Shown here in pieces: positions 1 to 7,419 of a stretch of 14,342 nucleotides of DNA. The translations under genes and the position numbers were made by a program. Source of the DNA: Verrucomicrobiota bacterium (GTDB lineage: Bacteria > Verrucomicrobiota > Lentisphaeria > Victivallales > Victivallaceae). The notes under the pieces are model-generated. The model saw nothing but the letters and a program-made list of their open reading frames with translations, was not told the origin of the DNA and searched no databases. The DNA is taken from the NCBI GenBank assembly GCA_023459755.1, contig JAEWSS010000030.1, forward strand, positions 1-14,342, in the 5' to 3' direction. Every line of letters begins with the position of its first letter. Positions within the stretch are counted from its first letter, which is position 1.

Positions 1-79
1 GGGTGACCGTCTGCTCCGGATTCCCGAGGATTTCCCCTTTTACCATTTCGGCGATCTGCCGTGCGCTGAGACTTTTCAT
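1..79 (-). CDS. lpxD: LpxD, UDP-3-O-acylglucosamine N-acyltransferase (5' part only)
   Basis: The first 26 codons of a gene running off the left edge of the window. The product starts MKSLSAQRIAEMVKGEILG when read from the ATG at 79-77 (seventh residue R), and this resembles the N-terminal uridine-binding domain of LpxD. LpxD adds the second 3-hydroxyacyl chain, from acyl-ACP, to UDP-3-O-acylglucosamine in lipid A synthesis, in the cytoplasm. The start lies 3 bp after the ompH stop, and a GGAG ribosome site sits inside the end of ompH, so the two are probably translationally coupled. The order ompH-lpxD is the classical one in Gram-negative bacteria, which raises confidence despite the short stretch. 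The hexapeptide-repeat catalytic domain is outside the window. Confidence 0.75.
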   Translation of the reverse strand, partial: MKSLSARQIAEMVKGEILGNPEQTVT

Positions 80-82
80 TTT

Positions 83-682
83 TCACTCCGTTTTCTGCGG
101 CGCGGCAGCCGGCGCCCGGTTGCCGCGGTTAAGTTCTTCGAGTACTTTCTCGGTGATGTCCAGATTGGACTTGAAAAAGACCACACTTCCGAGATTGGTT
201 GTGGTCTTGCCGGAATAATCGAGCACGATGTCGTAGTTTTCCACCGTTGCGCGACGTTGAATCTCGGCCAGGATTTCGCCGGTCACCTCGTTCCGGCGGC
301 TTTCCTCAAGCTGCTGGAAACTGCGGGTTTTCTCGGTGAAATAATTTTCCATTTCGGTTTTGAGCGCATTGACTTCGGCAAGTTTTTTCGCCGCGGCCTC
401 GCCTTTCTGCTGGCGGTCGGAATCTTTTAACGTTATGTTCTGGGCGGCGTCGAGCAGAACCCGATACTCCTCCTGAAGCGTCTGAAGATTTTTGTTCAGC
501 GCGGTCAGATGGGTGCGGTAGACGTTCTGCTGTTCTTCGAGCTGGCTCTGGATGATCCTGGTCTTGTAGTAGTTGTTGAACACTTTTTCCATATCAATCA
601 CCGCCGCGCGGAACGGTTCAACGGCGGAAACGCCAAGCGAAAAGCACATTATCGCGGCGGCAATCAGCATTTTGAGTCGCAT
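83..682 (-). CDS. OmpH/Skp-family periplasmic chaperone
   Basis: A 199-residue exported protein. Residues 1-20 form a signal peptide (MRLK, a hydrophobic stretch, cleavage probably after VSA). The mature part opens with FRAAVIDMEKVFNNYYKT, the typical OmpH/Skp start with a 'D-x-x-K/R-V-F' element. A long charged helical region of about 100 residues rich in Q, E, K and R follows, matching the coiled-coil tentacles of Skp. The end returns to short beta segments (YDIVLDYSG, SVVFFKSNLDIT) and an Ala/Pro-rich tail. Skp trimers hold unfolded outer-membrane proteins in the periplasm. Start ATG 682-680 has an AAGGAG ribosome site at 698-693. It is followed directly by lpxD, as in many Gram-negatives, but bamA, the usual upstream neighbour, is replaced by a helix-turn-helix gene. 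Family assignment is firm; client specificity cannot be seen. Confidence 0.9.
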   Translation of the reverse strand: MRLKMLIAAAIMCFSLGVSAVEPFRAAVIDMEKVFNNYYKTRIIQSQLEEQQNVYRTHLTALNKNLQTLQEEYRVLLDAAQNITLKDSDRQQKGEAAAKKLAEVNALKTEMENYFTEKTRSFQQLEESRRNEVTGEILAEIQRRATVENYDIVLDYSGKTTTNLGSVVFFKSNLDITEKVLEELNRGNRAPAAAPQKTE

Positions 683-714
683 ATTTCGGGGTCTCCTTGT
701 TGGGGCCGTAGTGC

Positions 715-1113
715 TCAGAGTTTTGACTGGGCAATATTTTTTCTGGCGAGTTCGGTAAGTTCCAGCAGTTTCTGCTGTTGAAGCTCCGGAGGCAGGTCGT
801 TAAAAGCGTCGAGCAGAATCTTCTCGTCGCTGGACAAACTGGCCAGATCGCGGTGCACTCTGGCATGCGACGGCGGTTCCGGCGGCTCGCCCTGTTCGTC
901 GTCGGCTTCGGCGGCGGCGTCCGGCGGCATGTACGGTTTTACGATCGGGTAAAGTTTGTCCCAGGTTTCCTTGCGGATGATGTCGGTTGAGCGATTGACG
1001 AACTGGCTCAATGTCTCGGTTTTGACGTTGATCTCCTTGGCCACCGCGTCCAGCGACCCCAGGGTGTTCACGGCGCGCTGAAGCGCCCGGAAAATTTCAT
1101 CGGTAAGTCTCAT
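715..1113 (-). CDS. Small helix-turn-helix-like protein
   Basis: A 132-residue cytoplasmic protein with no signal peptide. Residues 1-60 read as a short helical domain; LGSLDAVAKEINVKTETLSQF has the pattern of an XRE/Cro-like helix-turn-helix ('A-x-x-I-x-V-x-x-x-T-L-S-x-F'). An acidic, Pro-rich linker (about residues 64-85) follows. The end, LSSDEKILLDAFNDLPPELQ onward, is a helical segment like those at the C-terminus of many XRE regulators. The start ATG 1113-1111 has an AAGGAG ribosome site about 9 nt upstream. It lies 55 bp after rep/uvrD and 32 bp before ompH, with its own candidate promoter at 1150-1177, so it may head a transcript including ompH and lpxD. I do not recognise a named family; DNA binding is inferred from the helix pattern only. 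Confidence 0.7.
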   Translation of the reverse strand: MRLTDEIFRALQRAVNTLGSLDAVAKEINVKTETLSQFVNRSTDIIRKETWDKLYPIVKPYMPPDAAAEADDEQGEPPEPPSHARVHRDLASLSSDEKILLDAFNDLPPELQQQKLLELTELARKNIAQSKL

Positions 1114-1149
1114 TTGCTCGACTCCTTGTAACTTCTGTAATGACTATCT

Positions 1150-1177
1150 AATATACAGCGGATGACGGTTATTTCAA
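1150..1177 (-). promoter_or_regulatory. Candidate sigma-70-type promoter for the HTH-ompH-lpxD genes
   Basis: On the minus strand a TTGAAA box (1177-1172) and a TATATT box (1155-1150) are separated by 16 nt. Each differs from the consensus at one position. The -35 box overlaps the last codons and is next to the stop codon of the upstream helicase gene. The predicted transcript would start about 30 nt before the ATG at 1113. Found by eye, no experimental support. Confidence 0.5.
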
Positions 1178-3187
1178 ATTTTTGAAAATACTGCGGAACT
1201 TCGCCTCCAGCTCGGACGGCGTTAGCTTGCGAACCAGATCCTCGGCGTTGGCCTCCTCGCAGAGTTCCGACGGCAGACGGCGGACAAAGTCGCTGGTGCG
1301 GCGGTCGCGGTAGACGCCGCGCTCCATGCGCCGGCGGGTGGCCGAGATGATCATTTTCAGCTTGGCCCGGGTCACCGCCACATAGAACAATCGCAGTTCC
1401 TCGTCGGTATTGCCCTCCTCGACCGCCCGCTCGTGCGGGAACAGGTCCTTCTCCATGCCGACCAGAAACACGAATGGAAATTCCAGCCCTTTGGCGGCGT
1501 GAACGGTGGAAAGCGTCACCGCCGGCTGGTTTTTGTCCGGTTCGTCGGTGCGGTCGTTTTCCTCCAGCAGCGCAAAATTCTCCAGAAACTCTCCGAGCAT
1601 GGCGTCCGGATGCTTCTGCTCGAACTGGGCGACCGAGTTGATGAATTCATCAACATTTTCCCGTCGTTTCCGCGCATCTTCAAGATCGCGGTAAATCAGC
1701 TGCAGTCCGGGCAGATAGCCGACCTCGTCGAGATATTCGGCCACCTTTCCGGCCAGATTTCCCGGCGACGAGAAACTTGTCACCGCGCCGGCGATGGCGG
1801 CCGCCAGTTTTTCCGCGCCGTCGGCCCCCTTGGCGGACAGATTTTTACGGAACTCCGCCTCGCCCAGCAGCGCCGCCATCGGCTTTTGCCGCGAACAGCG
1901 CTCTTTCAACAGCGAGACCGCCTTGTCCGCCAGACCGCGCGGCGGCAGTGCCAGTATCCGCAGCAGACTTTGATTGTCGCGCGGGTTGGCCACCACTTTC
2001 AGATAGGCGGCGGCGTCCTTGATCTCCTTGCGCTGATAAAATTCCTGCCCGCCGACCAGCCGGTACGGCAGACCGGCCAGCCGCAGCGCGGTCTCCAGCT
2101 GACGCGACAGATGGTTGGAACGATAAAGCACCGCGATGTCGCCGTAGTCGGCATGGGGATTTTCGGCCAGCAGACGCGGAATGTGACCGGCCACAAAACC
2201 GGCCTCCGCCTCCTCGTCCTCGGCGCGAACCAGCAGCAGCGGCTCGCCGGTCCCCAAATTGCTCCACAGGTGCTTGGCAAACTGTGATTCGCCTTTGCCC
2301 AGAATGCTGTTGGCGGCTTTAAGAATTGTGTTGGTGGAGCGGTAGTTCTGTTCAAGTTTAATCGACTTGGCCCCCGGATACAGCGTGGGAAAATCGAGGA
2401 TGTTGCCGATGTCGGCGCCGCGCCATGAATAGATGCTCTGGTCGTCGTCGCCGACCACGCAGAGGTTGCGGCGTTCGGCGCAGAGCATGCGGACGATGTC
2501 GAACTGAACAAAATTGGTGTCCTGATATTCGTCGATCAGTAAATAGCGGTAGCGATCCTGATATTTTTTCAGGACTTCGGGAAATTCATGCAGAATTTTA
2601 GCGGTCAGCAGCAGAAGATCGTCGAAGTCCAGACAGTTCTGGTTTTCAAGCAGCTGCTGGTACTGGGTGTAGATCAGCGCGCACTGCGCATCGAATTTGG
2701 TGTGGCGGTCGGCGTCGACCGGAAGCCGCGCCGCATTCTTCTGCCGTCCGATATATGAAGCGGCCGCCTGAAACGGCAGCTGCTCCTTGGAAATACCGGC
2801 CAGCGCCATGGCCTGTTTCATCAGTCCCTGCTGATCCGAATCGTCGGCTATGGTGAAGTTTCCGAGATACCCGAGCACCTTGATCTCCGAGCGCAGGAAC
2901 CGGGCGCAGAAACTGTGGAACGTTCCCAGCGTGACTTTTCCGGCCTCCGCCGGCTCCACCAGTGTGGCCAGCCGTTCGCGCATTTCGCGGGCGGCCTTGT
3001 TGGTGAAGGTCATACCGAGAATCGACGCCGGAGCGACACCCGACGCGATCATATAGGCGATGCGATAGGTGATGACCCGGGTCTTTCCGGTTCCGGCTCC
3101 GGCCAGCACCAGCACGGGGCCGTCGATGGTGCTGGCGGCTTCTCGCTGGGCCGGGTTGAGCCCGGACAGCAGTTCTTCCGGCTTCAT
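1169..3187 (-). CDS. Superfamily 1 DNA helicase, Rep/UvrD/PcrA type
   Basis: A 672-residue ATP-dependent 3'-5' DNA helicase. All SF1A motifs are present: Q motif LNPAQREA (about 10-17), Walker A AGAGTGKT (29-36), Ia MTFTNKAAREM (59-69), Ib TFHSF (about 89), II DEYQDT (219-224), III GDDDQSIYSWRGA (246-258), IV LEQNYRS (278-284), V TVHAAKGLEFP (560-570) and VI LFYVAVTRAK (599-608). The protein ends only about 65 residues after motif VI, so it lacks the C-terminal Tudor-like domain of UvrD and PcrA; its length and ending are closer to E. coli Rep (673 residues). The start chosen is the ATG at 3187, because LNPAQREA then sits at the usual distance from the N-terminus and the gene follows purO by 10 bp. 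An in-frame ATG at 3235 would add 16 residues and overlap purO. Neither has a strong ribosome site, so coupling to purO is likely. Probable roles are fork progression or repair. Confidence 0.93.
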   Translation of the reverse strand: MKPEELLSGLNPAQREAASTIDGPVLVLAGAGTGKTRVITYRIAYMIASGVAPASILGMTFTNKAAREMRERLATLVEPAEAGKVTLGTFHSFCARFLRSEIKVLGYLGNFTIADDSDQQGLMKQAMALAGISKEQLPFQAAASYIGRQKNAARLPVDADRHTKFDAQCALIYTQYQQLLENQNCLDFDDLLLLTAKILHEFPEVLKKYQDRYRYLLIDEYQDTNFVQFDIVRMLCAERRNLCVVGDDDQSIYSWRGADIGNILDFPTLYPGAKSIKLEQNYRSTNTILKAANSILGKGESQFAKHLWSNLGTGEPLLLVRAEDEEAEAGFVAGHIPRLLAENPHADYGDIAVLYRSNHLSRQLETALRLAGLPYRLVGGQEFYQRKEIKDAAAYLKVVANPRDNQSLLRILALPPRGLADKAVSLLKERCSRQKPMAALLGEAEFRKNLSAKGADGAEKLAAAIAGAVTSFSSPGNLAGKVAEYLDEVGYLPGLQLIYRDLEDARKRRENVDEFINSVAQFEQKHPDAMLGEFLENFALLEENDRTDEPDKNQPAVTLSTVHAAKGLEFPFVFLVGMEKDLFPHERAVEEGNTDEELRLFYVAVTRAKLKMIISATRRRMERGVYRDRRTSDFVRRLPSELCEEANAEDLVRKLTPSELEAKFRSIFKNLK

Positions 3188-3197
3188 TGACGCTGAC

Positions 3198-3836
3198 TCA
3201 GGCGTTTTTGACCGCGAGGGCAAAGCCGCCGTCATCCGTCGCCACCGCGGATGCGGCGGTCACCGGATTGGTGAACCCGGCGAAGACTCCGCCGGAAATA
3301 ATGAAGTCGCAGCACTCGGCGGCGGACTTGGCGGAGAAGGCGTCGTCATGAAAACTTTCGCACGGATAGCAGTGTTCGTAAGTGGAGATATAGAACAGCG
3401 TTCCGGGGCGCGGATCGAGCTTGCGCACCAGCACCGCGTCTTTGCGGACGATGGCCAGAAAAGCCTCCGAACCGTCGTTGGCGATCACGCCGGCGATACG
3501 CGGAGTGTCCAGCGAGTCGTGTTCATAGTCGAGCGCCAGCAGACTTAATGTCAGCGCGTCGCGCGGGGGCAGTCCGGCGGCGATTTTTTCCGCGATCGGA
3601 TCGGTGTGCGACCCGTTGGTGACCACCATGTATTTCCCGGCCCGGCGCAGCGCGTTGTAGGCGATATACGGATTTTTGCCGAGATCTGACTCGAATCCGG
3701 CGCGCGGAACCACCGCCGCCTTGCCGTTGGAAATCACCGCCTCGCGGTTGGGGAATGAGCGTGAAGAAACCCGGTACAACGCCGCCGCTTTACCTTCGGA
3801 AGTGATGCCGACCGCCACGATTCTGCCGATATACAT
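3198..3836 (-). CDS. purO: IMP cyclohydrolase, archaeal PurO type
   Basis: A 212-residue cytoplasmic enzyme matching the PurO family, which closes FAICAR to IMP in the last step of purine synthesis. Family hallmarks are MYIGR at the N-terminus, YRVSSRSFPNR (21-31), KNPYIAYNALR (54-64), TNGSHTDPIAEKI (73-85), ALDYEHDSLDTPRIAGVI (about 101-118) and a C-terminal GGVFAGF segment. Length fits the roughly 200-residue archaeal enzymes. Most bacteria use the unrelated bifunctional PurH instead, and PurO occurs only in scattered bacteria. The start ATG 3836-3834 has AGGAGA at 3846-3841, 4-5 nt away. It is the first gene of a minus-strand unit and is followed after 10 bp by the helicase gene. No purine-metabolism neighbour is visible, and I could not identify a clear promoter or a purine-responsive element in the short upstream region. 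Family call is confident; activity is inferred. Confidence 0.9.
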   Translation of the reverse strand: MYIGRIVAVGITSEGKAAALYRVSSRSFPNREAVISNGKAAVVPRAGFESDLGKNPYIAYNALRRAGKYMVVTNGSHTDPIAEKIAAGLPPRDALTLSLLALDYEHDSLDTPRIAGVIANDGSEAFLAIVRKDAVLVRKLDPRPGTLFYISTYEHCYPCESFHDDAFSAKSAAECCDFIISGGVFAGFTNPVTAASAVATDDGGFALAVKNA

Positions 3837-3906
3837 GTCGTCTCCTGTTTTTATCTGTTCCTGTGTATTTTGTTATAATATACAGTTTCAAAGTAAAAAT
3901 GAAAGC

Positions 3907-3934
3907 TTGAATTTTCCATTTTCCGGGCTATTCT
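3907..3934 (+). promoter_or_regulatory. Candidate promoter of the SUMF1-MBOAT-SGNH operon
   Basis: TTGAAT (3907-3912), a 16-nt spacer, then TATTCT (3929-3934), reading towards the SUMF1-fold gene whose start codon lies about 47 nt further on. It sits in the 144-bp AT-rich gap between the divergent genes purO and the operon. A TATAAT at 3874-3879 is an alternative -10 box but lacks a good -35 partner. Found by eye. Confidence 0.4.
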
Positions 3935-3980
3935 AAGTGGGATTACTGATTGAATAATGAAAAATAAGGAGAGAATCATT

Positions 3981-4820
3981 ATGTTTAGACAACTTCTGCT
4001 GGCCGCCGCGGTGGCGGCGTCCGCCGGCGTTTTTGCGGCGGAGGAGACGGCGAAAGAACTCACCACCAATGGCGGAGTAAAGATGGTCCTGGTTCCCGGC
4101 GGCGAATTTCAGATGGGCAACCCGGGCGGCAAAGCCGACGCGTCGGCCGTGCATTCGGTGAACCTCGCACCGTTCTATATGGACGCCACCGAGGTAACAC
4201 AGGAGGAATACGAACGGCTGATGGAGTACAATCCGTCGAAATTTCGCGGCGAAATGCTGCCGGTGGAGCGGACGCGCTGGATCGACGCCGCCGCCTACTG
4301 CAATCTCCGCAGCAAGGAAGAGGGGCTGACCCCGGTTTACGATCTTGAAAACGACACCGCGGACCTCACCGCCAACGGCTACCGGCTGCCGACCGAGGCG
4401 GAATGGGAATACGCCTGCCGCGCCGGGAACTCCGAACGCTTCTACTTTGGAACCGATGAAAAACAGCTGGCCGACTACGGCTGGTTCCGGAATAATTCCG
4501 AAGAATCCACCCATAAAGTCGCCGGCAAAAAGCCCAACGGATTCGGGCTTTACGACCTCTACGGCAACGTCGCGGAATGGTGCAACGACCTTTACTCCCC
4601 GGGATATTACGCAGAAAGTCCGGTGGACAATCCCGCCGGCCCGGACAAGGGCGTCAAGCGCGTTCTGCGCGGCGGCTCCTGGGCGGATCGCCCCAAATAC
4701 ATCGGCAGCGGCATCCGCGCCTCCGACAATCCGGTGACCGCCGACATCTGCCAGGGGTATGACGTCTACGGCTTCCGCTGTGTCCGCAGCGCCGCCCCCG
4801 CCGCAACTCAGGAGAAATAA
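3981..4820 (+). CDS. Secreted SUMF1/FGE-fold protein lacking the catalytic cysteines
   Basis: A 279-residue exported protein of the formylglycine-generating-enzyme-like (SUMF1) fold. The start is the ATG at 3981, preceded by AAGGAGAG (3966-3973); an in-frame ATG at 3957 has no such site. Residues 1-19 are a signal peptide (MFRQ, Ala-rich core, cut after VFA). Fold motifs appear in order: MVLVPGGEFQMGN (35-47), DATEVTQEEYERLM (68-81), YRLPTEAEWEYACRAGN (134-150), GNVAEWCNDLY (195-205), RVLRGGSW (227-234) and YGFRCV (263-268). Genuine FGE has two active-site cysteines just after GGS[WY]; here the aligned positions are Asp236 and Ile241, so sulfatase-activating chemistry is very unlikely. A binding or structural role, or another oxidative chemistry, is possible. 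The gene is 6 bp upstream of the MBOAT gene, which suggests a role in the same surface-polymer system. Confidence 0.88.
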   Translation: MFRQLLLAAAVAASAGVFAAEETAKELTTNGGVKMVLVPGGEFQMGNPGGKADASAVHSVNLAPFYMDATEVTQEEYERLMEYNPSKFRGEMLPVERTRWIDAAAYCNLRSKEEGLTPVYDLENDTADLTANGYRLPTEAEWEYACRAGNSERFYFGTDEKQLADYGWFRNNSEESTHKVAGKKPNGFGLYDLYGNVAEWCNDLYSPGYYAESPVDNPAGPDKGVKRVLRGGSWADRPKYIGSGIRASDNPVTADICQGYDVYGFRCVRSAAPAATQEK

Positions 4821-4826
4821 CCGCCA

Positions 4827-6269
4827 ATGCTTTTTCAAACCTGGGATTTCGTCATATTCTTCGCCGTGGTGCTGGGCGGACTGGCGCTGCTGCGTCCGGG
4901 GCTGCGGGCGTGGTGGCTGCTGGCGGCAAGCTGGTTTTTCTACGGCAACTTCAACCCGGTTTTCCTGATCTTTCTGGTCTACATCTCGTTGTTCGACTAC
5001 TGGATCGGACGCGGTGTGGCGGCGGCAAAAACGCCGTTTCCCCGCAAACTGCTGGTGTTTTTCAGTGTAATCAACGGCGTCGCGCTGCTCGGACTGTTCA
5101 AATACGCCGGGTTCATCACCGAAAATCTCCAGGCGCTGTGCGACCGGTTCGACCTCGGATATAAAGTGCCGACGCTGGCCGAATCGGCCGGACGGGTGCT
5201 GGACGCGATGGGACTGAATTACGAACTGACCGCCGCCATGCTGCTGCCGGTCGGTTTGAGCTATTTCACCTTCAAATCGCTCTCCTACACCATCGACGTC
5301 TACCGCGGAACGGTGCGCTGCGAACGCAGTTTTATCCGCTACGCCTGCTATCTGGCGTTCTTCCCCACCGTGCTGATGGGGCCGATCGACCGCTCCGGAC
5401 TGTTTCTGCGCCAGCTCCGCCACCGGATCGTGGTGCGGAAACAGGACGTGGCCGACGGCGTGTCGCTCTTCATCTCCGGACTGTTCAAAAAAGTGGTGCT
5501 GGCCGACACGCTGGCGGTGTTCGTCGAAAAAGTCTACAAAAGCGACGTCGGCGACTACAACGCTCTGACCGTCCTGTTCGCCACCTACGCTTTTGCCTGG
5601 CAGCTTTACGGCGACTTCTCCGGTTACAGCGAAATGGCCTCCGGCATCGCCCGGCTGATGGGCTTCCGGATCACGCTGAACTTCAACTGCCCGTATGTGG
5701 CGGTGAACTTCACCGACTTCTGGCGGCGCTGGCACATCAGCTTGTCCACCTGGTTCCGCGACTATGTGTACATCCCGCTCGGCGGCAACCGGGCCGCCGA
5801 ATGGCGCATCTGGCTCAATTTATTCATCACCATGGTGGTGTCCGGCTTCTGGCACGGCGAGGCGTGGGCGTTCCTGATCTGGGGCGCGTGGCACGGCGTG
5901 CTGTGCGTAGTCTGGCGATTCTTCGACAAGGCGGCCTGGTATCTGGCGATTCCCAAATTGATCCGTCAGATTGCGGTGTTCAACCTGGCGGCGTTCGGCT
6001 GGATATTCTTCTGCTCAAAAGCGCTCGACAAGGCGTGGGGCTTTGTGAAGATATTGTTCAGCTGGTCGGGCGAAGGGATTTCGCTGGTTCCGTGGTACAT
6101 GTTCGCGCTGGTTGCGGCGGTATGGGGGTATCAGCTGGTCTACGACTCGAAGTTCCGCCGGTATCTTGAGTTTGCCCCGGTGCGTTATCTGCTGATGGCG
6201 CTGGTGATTCTGCTCATCATGGCGGTACCCGGCGACGCAAACCAGAAATTCCTCTATTTCGACTTTTAA
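4827..6269 (+). CDS. MBOAT-family O-acyltransferase, AlgI-like
   Basis: A 480-residue polytopic membrane protein of the membrane-bound O-acyltransferase family. It opens with the AlgI-type start MLFQTWDFVIFF followed by several hydrophobic segments and WFFYGNFNP (36-44). Family motifs are LPVGLSYFTFKSLSYTIDVY (140-159), YGDFSGYSEMASGIARLMG (261-279), FTDFWRRWHISLSTWFRDYVYIPLGGNR (about 295-322, given as spaced motif WRRWHISLS at 299-307) and the catalytic-histidine motif SGFWHG (339-344, His343), followed by a second WHG (355-357). AlgI and relatives move acyl groups, usually acetyl, across the inner membrane for transfer to an exported polysaccharide. AGGAG (4810-4814) lies about 12 nt before the ATG. 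The next gene encodes an SGNH-fold partner, as in alginate and cellulose acetylation systems. The polymer cannot be identified because no synthase genes are in view. Confidence 0.93.
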   Translation: MLFQTWDFVIFFAVVLGGLALLRPGLRAWWLLAASWFFYGNFNPVFLIFLVYISLFDYWIGRGVAAAKTPFPRKLLVFFSVINGVALLGLFKYAGFITENLQALCDRFDLGYKVPTLAESAGRVLDAMGLNYELTAAMLLPVGLSYFTFKSLSYTIDVYRGTVRCERSFIRYACYLAFFPTVLMGPIDRSGLFLRQLRHRIVVRKQDVADGVSLFISGLFKKVVLADTLAVFVEKVYKSDVGDYNALTVLFATYAFAWQLYGDFSGYSEMASGIARLMGFRITLNFNCPYVAVNFTDFWRRWHISLSTWFRDYVYIPLGGNRAAEWRIWLNLFITMVVSGFWHGEAWAFLIWGAWHGVLCVVWRFFDKAAWYLAIPKLIRQIAVFNLAAFGWIFFCSKALDKAWGFVKILFSWSGEGISLVPWYMFALVAAVWGYQLVYDSKFRRYLEFAPVRYLLMALVILLIMAVPGDANQKFLYFDF

Positions 6270-6284
6270 GGAGCGGTGAAAAAA

Positions 6285-7415
6285 ATGAGTGAAAACAAGA
6301 AAAAATACCGCAGTTTGAAGTCGATGCCCGGCCGCTGCAACGCGCTGTATCTTTCGTTCCGGGAGATGCTGATTGTGATTCCGCTGGCGCTGGCGGTCTC
6401 GTTCTGGCTGCTGCCGTATTTGTGGGAAAGATCGGAAAAGTACGACTTTCAGGAACCCGACTTCCGGATCAGCTACGATCTGCGCGACGACTACTGGAGC
6501 TATCGGCAGTGGGTCGATTACGCCGCAAAAAAATACGACGTTATGTTCGTCGGCGACTCGGTGGTGTGGGGCATGTACACCGACAATTTCCATACGCTGA
6601 GCCATTATTACAACGAAAAAAAGGGTGAACCCGCCGCCGCCAACCTCGGCATCGACGGTCTGCACCCGGTGGCGCTGGAGGGGCTGATGGCCGACTTCGG
6701 CCGCGGACTGCGCGACAGGAAAATCTATCTGTACTTCAACGCATTGTGGCTGAATTCCGACAAGTTCGACCTCACCTACCGTCCGCTGATCGACGAGGAC
6801 GGCGTTCCGGAAAAACTCACGGTAATGCATCCCCGGCTGATTCCGCAGTTCGACCGGTCGATCGAAGGCTACGGCGAGCCGCTCAAAAAACGGATGTCGG
6901 CCGCGATGGAGCGCAGTCTGCCGCTTTACAGCCTGCTGAACCATCTGCGCGGCGTGTGGTATGACAACAAGTCGCTGGCGGAGTGGATGCTGGCCAATCC
7001 CGCGGACAATCCGCTGACCCGCCCCGGCTTCGCCCTCTCCGCCGTTGAACGCGAACACAAAAACCGCGCGACCCCGTGGAACAAACCACGCGCTTTTGAA
7101 GTGTCATACGACTGGGTTCCAGCCGAACGCTCGCTTCAGCTTAACGCCTTCATCCGCACCGCGCAACTGCTGAAGGAACGCGGCAACGACGTGACAATTG
7201 TGATCGGCGCATTCAACACTCACATGCTGGACGAACGGTCGCTTGAAGCCTATGAAAAACTGGTCTCCGACGCCGAAGACCGCTTCGACGACGCCGACCT
7301 TGAATATCTTGAACTCGAAACACTCCCCAGCGAAAGTTACGCCGACGCCAGCCACCCGCTCGACATCGGCTATGAGAATATGGCTGAACAGATCATTCAA
7401 TACGAGGAAGATTAG
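6285..7415 (+). CDS. Membrane-anchored SGNH/GDSL-fold protein, AlgJ/DltD-like partner of MBOAT
   Basis: A 376-residue protein. The ATG at 6285 is preferred because AAGGAG (6268-6273, overlapping the MBOAT stop codon) is 11 nt upstream; a GTG at 6276 would be only 2 nt from it. A positively charged N-terminus precedes one transmembrane segment (about 29-46), placing the rest outside the cytoplasm. SGNH blocks are visible: MFVGDSVVWG (87-96, nucleophile Ser92), NLGIDG (120-125), YFNALWLN (150-157) and DASHPLDIGY (354-363, Asp354 and His357). The complete Ser-Asp-His set suggests an active acyl-transferase or esterase. Proteins of this kind (AlgJ, AlgX, DltD, PatB) accept acyl groups exported by MBOAT proteins and place them on the polymer. 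It lies 15 bp after MBOAT and is followed after 4 bp by a secreted unknown. Overall similarity to a named member is not clear. Confidence 0.82.
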   Translation: MSENKKKYRSLKSMPGRCNALYLSFREMLIVIPLALAVSFWLLPYLWERSEKYDFQEPDFRISYDLRDDYWSYRQWVDYAAKKYDVMFVGDSVVWGMYTDNFHTLSHYYNEKKGEPAAANLGIDGLHPVALEGLMADFGRGLRDRKIYLYFNALWLNSDKFDLTYRPLIDEDGVPEKLTVMHPRLIPQFDRSIEGYGEPLKKRMSAAMERSLPLYSLLNHLRGVWYDNKSLAEWMLANPADNPLTRPGFALSAVEREHKNRATPWNKPRAFEVSYDWVPAERSLQLNAFIRTAQLLKERGNDVTIVIGAFNTHMLDERSLEAYEKLVSDAEDRFDDADLEYLELETLPSESYADASHPLDIGYENMAEQIIQYEED

Positions 7416-7419
7416 CATC

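Noticed and set aside
3851..3891. A promoter for purO on the minus strand (TTGAAA at 3891-3886)
   Set aside because: No acceptable -10 box lies 15-18 nt downstream; the AT-rich TATAAT-like run is too close. A promoter must exist here, but I cannot place it.
3933..5735. Minus-strand 600-residue open frame
   Set aside because: It is antisense to the SUMF1-fold and MBOAT genes, whose products show clear family motifs; the antisense product is His/Gln/Arg/Val-rich, as expected from GC-rich codon shadows.
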